A stretch of DNA of 64,000 bases from Hydractinia symbiolongicarpus (lineage: Eukaryota > Cnidaria > Hydrozoa > Anthoathecata > Hydractiniidae). This document shows, piece by piece, positions 1-12,019 of this stretch; positions within the stretch are counted from its first letter, which is position 1, and the number at the start of each line of letters is the position of its first letter. A program made the position numbers and the translations under genes. The DNA is taken from positions 310,001 to 374,000 of the forward strand of contig NC_079886.1 of assembly GCF_029227915.1 (NCBI RefSeq). Reading direction: 5' to 3'. The notes beneath the pieces are model-generated. The model had not been told where the DNA came from. It saw only the letters and a list, made by a program, of their open reading frames with translations, and searched no databases.

Positions 1-1419
1 CTGAAATCATTTGTTCCACAACACATTGATCATCAATATAGCCACGAAATGGGGGAACGGTCATTCATTGCATCTATGCCTATCATTAATGCAAATGAAG
101 CACACTATGCTGATTGTGTAAAGATACTTCGAACGTACGAAAAATGGATCGCAGAAATTTACCATGAAACAGGCATGTTGCAAAACATACCAAACCTTGA
201 TGATGGACCACTTCTTGAAACCTTTCAAGCCAACCCTGGTCAGAAATTTGCACACATCAATTTTACAGATTCTGATCCCATGAAAGAAATGAAAATTGTG
301 TTTGGTGGCGATCAATTAACACGTGTAAGATTTGCTGGTGCAAAAGATTTACTAGCTGGTGCACATACTCCTAGCCATCGATTTGAACACTGCTCTCCTT
401 TTAAACCAGTAATGTGGCATACCAAAGCAGCTCTTTTGCAATATTCATACCACCTCTTGCATAAACCTGAATCCATTGCTGAGAATGGAACGATAAAGTA
501 TTTTAGGGAGAAGCTTCGTCGAAAAAATGTTACTCCTGCTAAAGTACTCGATTCTTTTGATGGTTGTGAGGAATTATTTATCAGTCTTGGACTTGCATAT
601 ATTGTTGTTGCACTGATGAAGTTTTTTGGAATGGAAAGTTTGGAGGATAAACCATCTGTTTACCCTTTCCCTACTAACTTTGTTCATAAATCTGATGCTG
701 AGAAAGACGCGTATATGAATAACATATTGACAAAGTTTTTAGATGAATACTTGCTGCAGAAATCCCCACCAAGAGATGGTGATGATTTTGTTGAAAATTA
801 TGGTTTTTGCGTAATATTTCTTACGATTCTGGTTCTGCAACTCAAGGATGCAGCAAAAGAAGGTGATGGAAACCGTACTCTTATCAACCAAAAGATGCTT
901 TTAAATGTGTTTAAATCTTTAGGTTCTTACAGCAAATATGCTCTGGAAATGTTTGTCAGCATTGCTCAAGTTGAGTGTTTACTGACACCACGATTATCTG
1001 AGGAGTTTAAGTGGGGGAATTTTGTCAACTGGCGTGGCGGTAAGGGGAAAAATATTGAAGACGACCTTGCTCAGGAGATTGTGAATAAAGTTTCCAAAAA
1101 TATAGTTCAGAGAATGGGTCCTAACAAGACAATATCATCTATAACTAAAATTACTAAAGCTGCTAACGGAATTAAAGAAATCCTGGAAAATTATGACAAA
1201 AATGCTAGTATACACAGATCCTCTACACAACATAGCACCAGTGATGCTTTTGAAGATGAGAATGAAATGATATTAGATCTTCTCGAACTAAAACCTTTTC
1301 ACCATTCATCAGGTCGTTTCCATAACAGTTTCCCAGCTATAAAAAGGTCACCTTTGCGCTATATGAACGTGACAGATTTTCACAATTGGTTGAAAAAACA
1401 CAGAGATGAACTAGTTTGA
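1..1419 (+). CDS. DUF6589-domain (Academ-type DDE transposase) protein, 5'-partial
   Basis: The frame is open from base 1, so the ATG at 49 is probably internal and the gene starts left of the window or in an earlier exon; 472 residues are visible. The family signature is clear: GGDQLTRVRFAGAKDLLAG (Asp about residue 104 counted from base 1), then FEHCSPFKPVMWHTKAALL, then TPAKVLDSFDGCEELF, and later KWGNFVNWRGGKGKN followed by an acidic stretch DLAQEIVNK. These are hallmarks of DUF6589 as I remember it. The Asp of GDQLT, an Asp of the DSFDGCEE block and the late Glu are plausible members of the RNase H-like DDE triad (inference). No frameshift or premature stop is visible up to TGA at 1417-1419, so this half looks intact. 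The convergent helicase gene downstream supports a transposon origin. Confidence 0.75.
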   Translation: MKSFVPQHIDHQYSHEMGERSFIASMPIINANEAHYADCVKILRTYEKWIAEIYHETGMLQNIPNLDDGPLLETFQANPGQKFAHINFTDSDPMKEMKIVFGGDQLTRVRFAGAKDLLAGAHTPSHRFEHCSPFKPVMWHTKAALLQYSYHLLHKPESIAENGTIKYFREKLRRKNVTPAKVLDSFDGCEELFISLGLAYIVVALMKFFGMESLEDKPSVYPFPTNFVHKSDAEKDAYMNNILTKFLDEYLLQKSPPRDGDDFVENYGFCVIFLTILVLQLKDAAKEGDGNRTLINQKMLLNVFKSLGSYSKYALEMFVSIAQVECLLTPRLSEEFKWGNFVNWRGGKGKNIEDDLAQEIVNKVSKNIVQRMGPNKTISSITKITKAANGIKEILENYDKNASIHRSSTQHSTSDAFEDENEMILDLLELKPFHHSSGRFHNSFPAIKRSPLRYMNVTDFHNWLKKHRDELV

Positions 1420-1768
1420 AATTAGTTGCATTTATTTTTTTTAAATATTTTTTACAATTTTATGTTATGATATATATTATATACCTTAAAAGTGAGAAAA
1501 AATATTAATTCGAGTTAACGTACAAAAAAGATATGCATCTGAAATTTCACAAGTGGAAGCTTTTTTTGTTTGAGTTCTTTTCTAAGTTTGATGGACCAGA
1601 GTTCTTTTCTAAGTTTGATGGACCAGAGTTCTTTTCTAAGTTTGATGGACCAGAGACATAAAAATTGTCAAATTTGCTCCTTAATAAAATATACAGAAAA
1701 GTCAGTGTTTATATTGCATAAAAATAGTTTTTTCATATCCTTGTTTTAAAAAATAACCTCACAAATTT
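1420..1768. other. AT-rich spacer between convergent genes
   Basis: This 349-bp gap separates the stops of the two convergent genes. It is AT-rich and holds a 27-bp triplicated minisatellite. Candidate poly(A) signals are AATAAA at 1684-1689 for the plus-strand gene and TTTATT at 1431-1436 (AATAAA on the minus strand) for the helicase. They overlap the opposing gene's 3' side, as is common for compact convergent pairs. No coding potential is seen. Confidence 0.5.
1572..1652. repeat. 27-bp minisatellite, three identical copies
   Basis: A 27-bp unit beginning GAGTTCTTTTCTAAGTTTGA repeats three times without mismatch at 1572-1598, 1599-1625 and 1626-1652, followed by a GAGA remnant of a fourth copy. 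It sits between the convergent transposase and helicase genes. Confidence 0.95.
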
Positions 1769-3938
1769 TTAACACCTAGGAGCATAACATTCAACAAGGT
1801 CATATATTTTTTTTGAATACGTTTCATCGCAAATACCAAATTTATCAAACATATCGTCCAAGGTATTTATATATTGTAACTGTTGTAAGATGTCTTCAAT
1901 ACATTTTGAATTATATTCTTGTTGCGGTAAGACATGGAATAACGCTAATTCAGATTGGATTTTTACTTCAAATAGTTCTTTTCGTAACTTTTCGAAATTA
2001 ACACCATCCAGTGGTCTGAAAGTTTTTTTTTCAATGTGGTTTAATTCTTTGTCTTCACAATGATTCTCATCTCCATTACAATTAGAACAACATGAAACTT
2101 GTGCTTGACAAGAAAATCCAAAATATGTGAGAATAGTTTTTCTCAAACAATTTGTTGTTGTGCAATATTCTTTCATTGCAGTTGACATAATTTTATTATT
2201 TTCACTTATATCAGAGTTATTGTAATATATTATTGCAGAAGAGGAATTTCCATTTCTACCAGCTCTACCAAACTCTTGTAAATACGATTCTAATGTAGCT
2301 GGTGGTGTGATATGTATGACTTTTGTAACATGTGGTATATTTACACCCATACCAAGTGCAGCTGTGGCAAAAATTACTCGAATGTTTGAATTTTCTTTCC
2401 TAATTTCTTCAATTATGTCATATTTCATTAGTTTCGTAGTGGGTGCATGAAATTGTGCAAATAATCTGTTGGCCGGAACACAATTTTCACCAACAAACGG
2501 ATCTTTAATTTTCGAATTGAACAACTTAAATGCATATCCACAGTACTTTAACTTCATATATATAATAGTCATTGGAAATTTTTCTCTAAGTCTGTTGAGT
2601 CCTTTGGTCATTGGCAAAAGAATTTCATCATAACTGGCTTTGCTATAGTTATTTGGCATTCTTTTTCGTACAGTTAGTTTTATATTTGGACGATTTGGAC
2701 TGCTCCGGACAATTTTGCACGAGGAAATAGATAAACTGTCAGTAATTTTTTCAACCATTGCTAGTGGTGCTGTTGCTGTTAGGGCTAACGTAACTGCTGT
2801 TGGGAACAATGCTTTAAGTGTAGCTAAATCGCCAAAGCTTTTACGGAAATCTTCGCCCCTATAAAGAGAAAAATGTGTTTGTTAACTTATATATTATATA
2901 TATATTTATATATATATTTATCACATCATTATTTTTAACTTGTTTTTTTATAGATTTTTTATAGCTTTATTTTTTACCTAGTTTTTTACTTTTTAGATAT
3001 ATTATATCTATTGTATATCTTGAAGGAATAAATTTTTAGAGGAAAAAAAAAATGGTGGAATATAATTGTGTGAATAAAAATTAAAATGGAATTTGGCAGA
3101 TAATTTTTTTGTCAAATCCGCCAAATTTTCTTTCTGTCAAAATTTCTTCCATTTAAGGTATAACACATACATTTTTAAAATAAATTTTATTTATATGTAA
3201 CAACATATTTGTATCCACAGTTATATATTCTGTTTATGAAAAGTGAAAAATATTTATCGCTTGTAGCTGTATATTTATGAGCTGCGTTTTTTTATTTTGA
3301 TACATATTTGTATCCACAGTTTTATTCTGTTTATGAAAAGTGAAAAATATTTATAGCTTGTGTATATTTATGAGCTGCGTTTTTTTATTATGATGTGTAA
3401 GAACTTACCATAACTCAACACAGTGTGCTTCATCGATTACACAGGCAGCTACATTTTGGCGGAATATAGGACTTTTTAGCAATCTCATGCCTTCTGCACT
3501 CAAAATCGACTCTGGATGAGAAAACAATATCTTGATCTTCCCCAATTTCACATTTTCTGTTATTTGGATTTTGTGAGTGATATCTTTGCTAAATAAGCTG
3601 ATAATTTCACTAGTTTCCTCTCTTTCTGTATTTAAAACGCCAGCTGGAACACATTGAGCTTCCATTGTTTTTATTTGATCTTCAATAATTGACGTCAATG
3701 GAGTCACGACGATTACAATGTTTTGAGAACATTTTCTTGGTAGAAAATCAGGCAACAGTTGGTATATCAAAGACTTCCCATATCCAGTTGGAAGAACAGC
3801 CAGTACGTCGTGGCCATTAAGCAAGCTTTCCCAACAGGCAACTTGCTTAGGTTTTAAGAAAAAGCCAGCCACATTATTACATTCAAGTGAAGTTTGAATA
3901 CGACTAAATAAATTCACCACTTTGTCCATTTTCTGCAT
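1769..3938 (-). CDS. RecQ-like ATP-dependent DNA helicase, two exons
   Basis: Spliced CDS is 3938-3409 joined to 2858-1769 (539 aa). The donor TG|GTAAGT and acceptor TTTATAG|GGGC rejoin the Trp codon of the conserved DEAHCVELW-GEDF segment, so the intron is strongly supported. Visible motifs are: motif 0 LKPKQ (about 28-32), motif I TGYGKS (51-56), Ia VTPLTSIIEDQ (78-88), II DEAH (169-172), III ALTATA (202-207), V ATAALGMGVNIPHV (341-354), VI QEFGRAGRNG (371-380). A Cys set at 414, 427, 433/434 and 437 resembles the RecQ zinc-binding region. No RQC or HRDC domain is evident. The start is the first Met after an in-frame stop just upstream, although an upstream exon cannot be excluded. The protein appears intact and probably unwinds DNA during transposition (inference from context). 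Confidence 0.85.
2859..3408 (-). other. Intron of the RecQ-like helicase gene
   Basis: The 550-nt intron has GTAAGT at its 5' border and TTTATAG at its 3' border on the minus strand. It is very AT-rich, with a TA-rich tract near 2890-2925 and a tandem duplication at 3203-3393. No coding sequence is apparent in it. Confidence 0.85.
3203..3393. repeat. About 95-bp tandem duplication inside the helicase intron
   Basis: Two diverged copies start at about 3203 and 3302, both beginning ACATATTTGTATCCACAGTT and ending near GAGCTGCGTTTTTTTATT. They differ by small indels and substitutions. Confidence 0.9.
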
Positions 3939-4062
3939 TTGGCGTACTAAAATTGTAACTCGCCGAGATTAAAACATTTAATAAGTATTTTTGATGATGG
4001 TCTCGACTGCCTGTGTATATTTTTACCGTGTGCGTTGGAAGAGCGAGCAAAATAATTATTTT

Positions 4063-4091
4063 CAAAATACCCACCATACGTGGGTATTTTG
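4063..4091. repeat. Perfect hairpin, 12-bp arms and 5-nt loop
   Basis: The arms CAAAATACCCAC and GTGGGTATTTTG are exact reverse complements separated by CATAC. It lies upstream of the helicase start and about 80 bp from the presumed element end. It may be a subterminal structure of the transposon. Confidence 0.9.
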
Positions 4092-4112
4092 TCGGCACGT
4101 GACCAGCCAGGG

Positions 4113-4173
4113 CCAGGGCCTTGTTCAGGCCGTCCAAATATAAAAAGCCTAACAAGCCCTGGGGACGAGGTTG
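4113..4173. repeat. Terminus-like imperfect inverted repeat ending in GGGGACGAGGTTG
   Basis: CCAGGGCCTTGTTCAGGC (4113-4130) pairs imperfectly with GCCTAACAAGCCCTGG (4147-4162). The final bases read CCTGGGGACGAGGTTG and are followed at once by satellite sequence (GTAAATCCCG). I remember CCTCGTCCCCAGGG-type sequences as common ends of dispersed cnidarian elements, which is memory rather than a search result. Confidence 0.5.
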
Positions 4174-5699
4174 GTAAATCCCGCACTCGGCCCGTATAGT
4201 CAAAAGTACACAAAAAAAGTACCCAGGGAGTAAACTGATTTCCCGAATGATTTTTAAAATTATTTTTTCACCACTAAAACGCATGAGAATTGTAGTTTTC
4301 AAAAATATTTTCATTTTTGATGCGACGCTGAATAAAAGAAGTTTAATCGCCGGCAAACGAAAACCCGCGATTTCCCGTAAATCCCGGGCTCGGCCCGTAT
4401 AGTCAAAAGTATACAAAGGAAGTACCCAGGGGGTAAAGTCATTTCCCGAACGATTTTTTAAATTATCTTTTCACCACTAAACCGCATGAGATTGTAGTTT
4501 TTAAAAATGTTTTCATTTTTGATGAGACGCTAAAGAAATGAAGTTTATTCGCCGGCAAACGAAAACCCGTGATTTCCCCTAAGTCCCGGACTCGGCCCGT
4601 ATAGTCAAAAGTATACAAAGAAAGTACCCAGGGAGTAAACTCATTTCCCGAACGATTTTTTAAATTATTTTTTCACCACTAAAACGCATGAGACTTGTTG
4701 TTTTCAAAAATATTTTCATTTTTGATGCGACGCTGAATAAAAGAAGTTTGATCGCCGGCAAACGAAAACCCGCGATTTCCCGTAAATCCCGGGCTCGGCC
4801 CGTATAGTCAAAAGTATACAAAGGAAGTACCCAGGGAGTAAAGTCATTTCCCGAACGATTTTTTAAATTATCTTTTCACCACTAAACCGCATGAGACTTG
4901 TAGTTTTTAAAAATGTTTTCATTTTTGATGAGACGCTAAAGAAATGAAGTTTATTCGCCGGCAAACGAAAACCCGTGATTTCCCCTAAGTCCTGGACTCG
5001 GCCCGTATAGTCAAAAGTATACAAAGAAAGTACCCAGGGAGTAAACTCATTTCCCGAACGATTTTTTAAATTATTTTTTCACCACTAAAACGCATGAGAA
5101 TTGTAGTTTTCAAAAATGTTTTCATTTTTGATGAAACGCTGAATAAAAGAAGTTTAATCGCCGGCAAACGAAAACCCGCAATTTCCCGTAAATCCCGGAC
5201 TCGGCCCGTATAGTCAAAAGTATACAAAGAAAGTACCCTGTGAGTAAACTCATTTTCAGAACAATTTTTTAAATTATTTTTTCACCACTAAAACGCATGA
5301 GACTTGTAGTTTTCAAAAATGTTTTCATTTTTGATGAAACGCTGAATAAAAGAAGTTTAATCGCCGGCAAACGAAAACCCGCGATTTCCCGTAAATCCCG
5401 GACTCGGCCCGTATAGTCAAAAGTATACAAAGAAAGTACCCAGGGAGTAAACTCATTTCCCGAACGATTTCTTAAATTATTTTTTCACAACTAAAACGCA
5501 TGAGACTTGTAGTTTTCAAAAATATTTTTATTTTTGATGAGACGCAGAATAAAAGAAGTTTAATCGCCGGCAAACGAAAACCCGCGATTTCCCGTAAATC
5601 CCGTACTCGGCCCGTATAGTCAAAAGTACACAAAAAAAGTACCCAGGGAGTAAACTGATTTCCCGAATGATTTTTTAAATTATTTTTTCACCACTAAAA

Positions 5700-8600
5700 C
5701 GCATGAGAATTGTAGTTTTCAAAAATATTTTCATTTTTGATGCGACGCTGAATAAAAGAAGTTTAATCGCCGGCAAACGAAAACCCGCGATTTCCCGTAA
5801 ATCCCGGGCTCGGCCCGTATAGTCAAAAGTATACAAAGGAAGTACCCAGGGAGTAAAGTCATTTCTTGAACGATTTTTTAAATTATCTTTTCACCACTAA
5901 ACCGCATGAGACTTGTAGTTTTTAAAAATGTTTTCATTTTTGATGAGACGCTAAAGAAATGAAGTTTATTCGCCGGCAAACGAAAACCCGTGATTTCCCC
6001 TAAGTCCCGGACTCGGCCCGTATAGTCAAAAGTATACAAAGAAAGTACCCAGGGAGTAAACTCATTTCCCGAACGATTTTTTAAATTATTTTTTCACCAC
6101 TAAAACGCATGAGACTTGTAGTTTTCAAAAATATTTTCATTTTTGATGCGACGCTGAATAAAAGAAGTTTAATTGCCGGCAAACGAAAACCCGCGATTTC
6201 CCGGAAATCCCGGGCTCGTCCCGTATAGTCAAAAGTATACAAAGGAAGTACCCAGGGAGTAAAGTCATTTCCCGAACGATTTTTTAAATTATCTTTTCAC
6301 CACTAAACCGCATGAGACTTGTAGTTTTTAAAAATGTTTTCATTTTTGATGAGACGCTAAAGAAATGAAGTTTATTCGCCGGCAAACGAAAACCCGTGAT
6401 TTCCCCTAAGTCCCGGACTCGGCCCGTATAGTCAAAAGTATACAAAGAAAGTACCCAGGGAGTAAACTCATTTCCCGAACGATTTTTTAAATTATTTTTT
6501 CACCACTAAAACGCATGAGACTTGTAGTTTTCAAAAATATTTTCATTTTTGATGAGACGCTGAATAAAAGAAGTTTAATCGCCGGCAAACGAAAACCCGC
6601 GTTTTCCTGTATTTCCCGTACTCGGCCCGTATAGTCAAAAGTACACAAAAAAAGTACCCAGGGAGTAAACTGATTTCCCGAATGATTTTTTAAATTATTT
6701 TTTCACCACTAAAACGCATGAGAATTGTAGTTTTCAAAAATGTTTTCATTTTTGATGAAACGCTGAATAAAAGAAGTTTAATCGCCGGCAAACGAAAACC
6801 CGCGATTTCCCGTAAATCCCGGACTCGGCCCGTATAGTCAAAAGTATACAAAGAAAGTACCCAGGGAGTAAACTCATTTCCCGAACGATTTTTTAAATTA
6901 TTTTTTCACCACTAAAACGCATGAGACTTGTAGTTTTCAAAAATATTTTTATTTTTGATGAGACGCTGAATAAAAGAAGTTTAATCGCCGGCAAACGAAA
7001 ACCCGCGATTTCCCGTAAATCCCGTACTCGGCCCGTATAGTCAAAAGTACACAAAAAAAGTACCCAGGGAGTAAACTGATTTCCCGAATGATTTTTTAAA
7101 TTATTTTTTCACCACTAAAACGCATGAGAATTGTAGTTTTCAAAAATATTTTCATTTTTGATGCGACGCTGAATAAAAGAAGTTTAATCGCCGGCAAACG
7201 AAAACCCGCGATTTCCCGTAAATCCCGGGCTCGGCCCGTACAGTCAAAAGTATACAAAGGAAGTACCCAGGGAGTAAAGTCATTTCCCGAACGATTTTTT
7301 AAATTATCTTTTCACCACTAAACCGCATGAGACTTGTAGTTTTTAAAAATGTTTTTATTTTTGATGAGACGCTAAAGAAATGAAGTTTATTCGCCGGCAA
7401 ACCAAAACCCGTGATTTCCCCTAAGTCCCGCACTCGGCCCGTATAGTCAAAAGTATACAAAGAAAGTACCCAGGGAGTAAACTCATTTCCCGAACGATTT
7501 TTTAAATTATTTTTTCACCACTAAAACGCATGAGACTTGTAGTTTTCAAAAATATTTTTATTTTTGATGAGACGCTGAATAAAAGAAGTTTAATCGCCGG
7601 CAAACGAAAACCCGCGTTTTCCTGTAAATCCCGTACTCGGCCCGTATAGTCAAAAGTACACAAAAAAAGTACCCAGGGAGTAAACTGATTTCCCGAATGA
7701 TTTTTTAAATTATTTTTTCACCACTAAAACGCATGAGAATTGTAGTTTTCAAAAATGTTTTCATTTTTGATAAAACGCTGAATAAAAGAAGTTTAATCGC
7801 CGGCAAACGAAAACCCGTGATTTCCCCTAAGTCCCGGACTCGGCCCGTATAGTCAAAAGTATACAAAGAAAGTACCCAGGGAGTAAACTCATTTCCCGAA
7901 CGATTTTTTAAATTATTTTTTCACCACTAAAACGCATGAGACTTGTAGTTTTCAAAAATATTTTCATTTTTGATGCGACGCTGAATAAAAGAAGTTTAAT
8001 CGCCGGCAAACGAAAACCCGCGATTTCCCGTAAATCCCGGGCTCGGCCCGTATAGTCAAAAGTATACAAAGGAAGTACCCAGGGAGTAAAGTCATTTCTC
8101 GAACGATTTTTTAAATTATCTTTTCACCACTAAACCGCATGAGACTTGTAGTTTTTAAAAATGTTTTCATTTTTGATGAGACGCTAAAGAAATGAAGTTT
8201 ATTCGCCGGCAAACGAAAACCCGTGATTTCCCCTAAGTCCCGGACTCGGCCCGTATAGTCAAAAGTATACAAAGAAAGTACCCAGGGAGTAAACTCATTT
8301 CCCGAATGATTTTTTAAATTATTTTTTCACCACTAAAACGCATGAGAATTGTAGTTTTCAAAAATATTTTCATTTTTGATGCGATGCTGAATAAAAGAAG
8401 TTTAATCGCCGGCAAACGAAAACCCGCGATTTCCCGTAAATCCCGGGCTCGTTCCGTATAGTCAAAAGTATACAAAGGAAGTACCCAGGGAGTAAAGTCA
8501 TTTCCCGAACGATTTTTTAAATTATCTTTTCACCACTAAACCGCATGAGACTTGTAGTTTTTAAAAATGTTTTCATTTTTGATGAGACGCTAAAGAAATG

Positions 8601-10420
8601 AAGTTTATTCGCCGGCAAACGAAAACCCGTGATTTCCCCTAAGTCCCGGACTCGGCCCGTATAGTCAAAAGTATACAAAGAAAGTACCCAGGGAGTAAAC
8701 TCATTTCCCGAACGATTTTTTAAATTATTTTTTCACCACTAAAACGCATGAGACTTGTAGTTTTCAAAAATATTTTCATTTTTGATGAGACGCTGAATAA
8801 AAGAAGTTTAATCGCCGGCAAACGAAAACCCGCGTTTTCCTGTATTTCCCGTACTCGGCCCGTATAGTCAAATGTACACAAAAAAAGTACCCAGGGAGTA
8901 AACTGATTTCCCGAATGATTTTTTAAATTATTTTTTCACCACTAAAACGCATGAGAATTGTAGTTTTCAAAAATGTTTTCATTTTTGATGAAACGCTGAA
9001 TAAAAGAAGTTTAATCGCCGGCAAACGAAAACCCGCGATTTCCCGTAAATCCCGGACTCGGCCCGTATAGTCAAAAGTATACAAAGAAAGTACCCAGGGA
9101 GTAAACTCATTTCCCGAACGATTTTTTAAATTATTTTTTCACCACTAAAACGCATGAGACTTGTAGTTTTCAAAAATATTTTTATTTTTGATGAGACGCT
9201 GAATAAAAGAAGTTTAATCGCCGGCAAACGAAAACCCGCAATTTCCCGTAAATCCCGTACTCGGCCCGTATAGTCAAAAGTACAAAAAAAAAGTACCCAG
9301 GGAGTAAACTGATTTCCCGAATGATTTTTTAAATTATTTTTTCACCACTAAAACGCATGAGAATTGTAGTTTTCAAAAATATTTTCATTTTTGATGCGAT
9401 GCTGAATAAAAGAAGTTTAATCGCCGGCAAACGAAAACCCGCGATTTCCCGTAAATCCCGGGCTCGGCCCGTATAGTCAAAAGTATACAAAGGAAGTACC
9501 CAGGGAGTAAAGTCATTTCCCGAACGATTTTTTAAATTATCTTTTCACCACTAAACCGCATGAGACTTGTAGTTTTTAAAAATGTTTTTATTTTTGATGA
9601 GACGCTAAAGAAATGAAGTTTATTCGCCGGCAAACGAAAACCCGTGATTTCCCCTAAGTCCCGGACTCGGCCCGTATAGTCAAAAGTATACAAAGAAAGT
9701 ACCCAGGGAGTAAACTCATTTCCCGAACGATTTTTTAAATTATTTTTTCACCACTAAAACGCATGAGACTTGTAGTTTTCAAAAATATTTTCATTTCTGA
9801 TGAGACGCTGAATAAAAGAAGTTTAATCGCCGGCAAACGAAAACCCGCGTTTTCCTGTAAATCCCGTACTCGGCCCGTATAGTCAAAAGTACACAAAAAA
9901 AGTACCCAGGGAGTAAACTGATTTCCCGAATGATTTTTTAAATTATTTTTTCACCACTAAAACGCATGAGAATTGTAGTTTTCAAAAATGTTTTCATTTT
10001 TGATGAAACGCTGAATAAAAGAAGTTTAATCGCCGGCAAACGAAAACCCGTGATTTCCCCTAAGTCCCGGACTCGGCCCGTATAGTCAAAAGTATACAAA
10101 GAAAGTACCCAGGGAGTAAACTCATTTCCCGAACGATTTTTTAAATCATTTTTTCACCACTAAAACGCATGAGACTTGTAGTTTTCAAAAATATTTTCAT
10201 TTTTGATGCGACGCTGAATAAAAGAAGTTTAATCGCCGGCAAACAAAAACCCGCGATTTCCCGTAAATCCCGGGCTCGGCCCGTATAGTCAAAAGTATAC
10301 AAAGGAAGTACCCAGGGAGTAAAGTCATTTCCCGAACGATTTTTTAAATTATCTTTTCACCACTAAACCGCATGAGACTTGTAGTTTTTAAAAATATTTT
10401 CATTTTTGATGAGACGCTGA
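5700..10420. repeat. 11-monomer higher-order repeat, 2,233 bp, about two copies
   Basis: Diagnostic variants recur 2,233 bp (11 x 203) apart. The TAAAGAAATG variant at 5952, 6358 and 7373 reappears at 8185, 8591 and 9606, and GTTTTCCTGT variants at 6601 and 7616 reappear at 8834 and 9849. A further match at 10824 suggests the start of a third, diverging copy. Within the first part, a 7-monomer spacing (1,421 bp) is also visible (4531, 5952, 7373). Limits are approximate. Confidence 0.8.
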
Positions 10421-12019
10421 ATAAAAGAAGTTTATTCGCCGGCAAACGAAAACCCGTGATTTCCCCTAAGTCCCGGACTCGGCCCGTATAGTCAAAAGTA
10501 TACAAAGAAAGTACCCAGGGAGTAAACTCATTTCCCGAATGATTTTTTAAATTATTTTTTCACCACTAAAACGCATGAGACTTGTAGTTTTCAAAAATAT
10601 TTTCATTTTTGATGCGACGCTGAATAAAAGAAGTTTAATCGCCGGCAAAGGAAAACCCGCGATTTCCCGTAAATCCCGGGCTCGGCCCGTATAGTCAAAA
10701 GTATACAAAGGAAGTACCCAGGGAGTAAAGTCATTTCCCGAACGATTTTTTAAATTATTTTTTCACCACTAAAACGCATGAGACTTGTAGTTTTCAAAAA
10801 TATTTTTATTTTTGATGAGACGCTAAAGAAATGAAGTTTATTCGCCGGCAAACGAAAACCCGTGATTTCCCCTAAGTCCCGGACTCGGCCCGTATAGTCA
10901 AAAGTATACAAAGAAAGTACCCAGGGAGTAAACTCATTTCCCGAATGATTTTTTAAATTATTTTTTCACCACTAAAACGCACGAGACTTGTAGTTTTCAA
11001 AAATATTTTCATTTTTGATGCGACGCTGAATAAAAGAAGTTTAATCGCCGGCAAACGAAAACCCGCGATTTCCCGTAAATCCCGGGCTCGGCCCGTATAG
11101 TCAAAAGTATACAAAGGAAGTACCCAGGGAGTAAAGTCATTTCCCGAAAGATTTTTTAAATTATCTTTTCACCACTAAACCGCATGAGACTTGTAGTTTT
11201 TAAAAATGTTTTCATTTTTGATGAGACGCTAAAGAAATGAAGTTTATTCGCCGGCAAACGAAAACCCGTGATTTCCCCTAAGTCCCGGACTCGGCCCGTA
11301 TAGTCAAAAGTATACAAAGAAAGTACCCAGGGAGTAAACTCATTTCCCAAACGATTTTTTAAATTATTTTTTCACCACTAAAACGCATGAGACTTGTAGT
11401 TTTTAAAAATATTTTCATTTTTGATGAGACGCTGAATAAAAGAAGTTTAATCGCCGGCAAACGAAAACCCGTGATTTCCCCTAAGTCCTGGACTCGGCCG
11501 GTATAGTCAAAAGTATACAAAGAAAGTACCCAGGGAGTAAACTCATTTCCCGAACGATTTTTTAAATTATTTTTTCACCACTAAAACGCATGAGACTTGT
11601 AGTTTTCAAAAATATTTTCATTTTTGATGCGACGCTGAATAAAAGAAGTTTAATCGCCGGCAAAGGAAAACCCGCGATTTCCCGTAAATCCCGGGCTCGG
11701 CCCGTATAGTCAAAAGTATACAAAGGAAGTACCCAGGGAGTAAAGTCATTTCCCGAACGATTTTTTAAATTATTTTTTCACCACTAAAACGCATGAGACT
11801 TGTAGTTTTCAAAAATATTTTTATTTTTGATGAGACGCTGAATAAAAGAAGTTTAATCGCCGGCAAACGAAAACCCGCGATTTCCCGTAAATCCCGTACT
11901 CGGCCCGTATAGTCAAAAGTACACAAAAAAAGTACCCAGGGAGTAAACTGATTTCCCGAATGATTTTTTAAATTATTTTTTCACCACTAAAACGCATGAG
12001 AATTGTAGTTTTTAAAAAT

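Larger units (their letters stand above)
1..4173. mobile_element. Right part of a probable AcademH-like DNA transposon (left end outside window)
   Basis: Two convergent genes, a DUF6589-type transposase (+) and a RecQ-like DEAH helicase (-), fill this block, which stops where the 203-bp satellite begins. From memory, the AcademH lineage of Academ DNA transposons carries exactly a DUF6589 domain, recognised as a DDE transposase, plus a superfamily II helicase. The last about 60 bp (4113-4173) end in GGGGACGAGGTTG. The reverse complement begins CAACCTCGTCCCCAGGGC, which resembles termini of abundant cnidarian repeats as I remember them. The left terminus and target duplication are not in view, so the element boundaries are inferred. 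An alternative is two unrelated neighbouring genes. Confidence 0.55.
3939..4173 (-). promoter_or_regulatory. Helicase 5' flank and candidate transposon right end
   Basis: These 235 bp separate the helicase start codon from the first satellite monomer. They must contain its leader and probably its promoter if the CDS start is right. Two inverted repeats are present: a perfect 12-bp-arm hairpin (4063-4074 / 4080-4091) and an imperfect one (4113-4130 / 4147-4162) next to the GGGGACGAGGTTG end. No clear TATA box was recognised. Placement of the element end at about 4173 is inferred from the sharp start of satellite homology. Confidence 0.4.

Noticed and set aside
61-315. Minus-strand 84-aa frame and similar frames over 29042-30650
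   Set aside because: These are antisense shadows of well-supported coding exons.
49-1419. ATG at 49 as the true start of the DUF6589 gene
   Set aside because: The frame is open back to base 1 and the sequence before the ATG reads as plausible protein, so the gene is cut by the window edge.
4063-4091. Rho-independent terminator
   Set aside because: The hairpin is perfect but the context is eukaryotic, and it lies upstream of a gene start, not after a stop.
3904-4416. Minus-strand reading frame of 170 aa over the unique/satellite border
   Set aside because: It lies out of frame with the helicase, spans the helicase start, the hairpins and satellite monomers, and has no recognisable domain.
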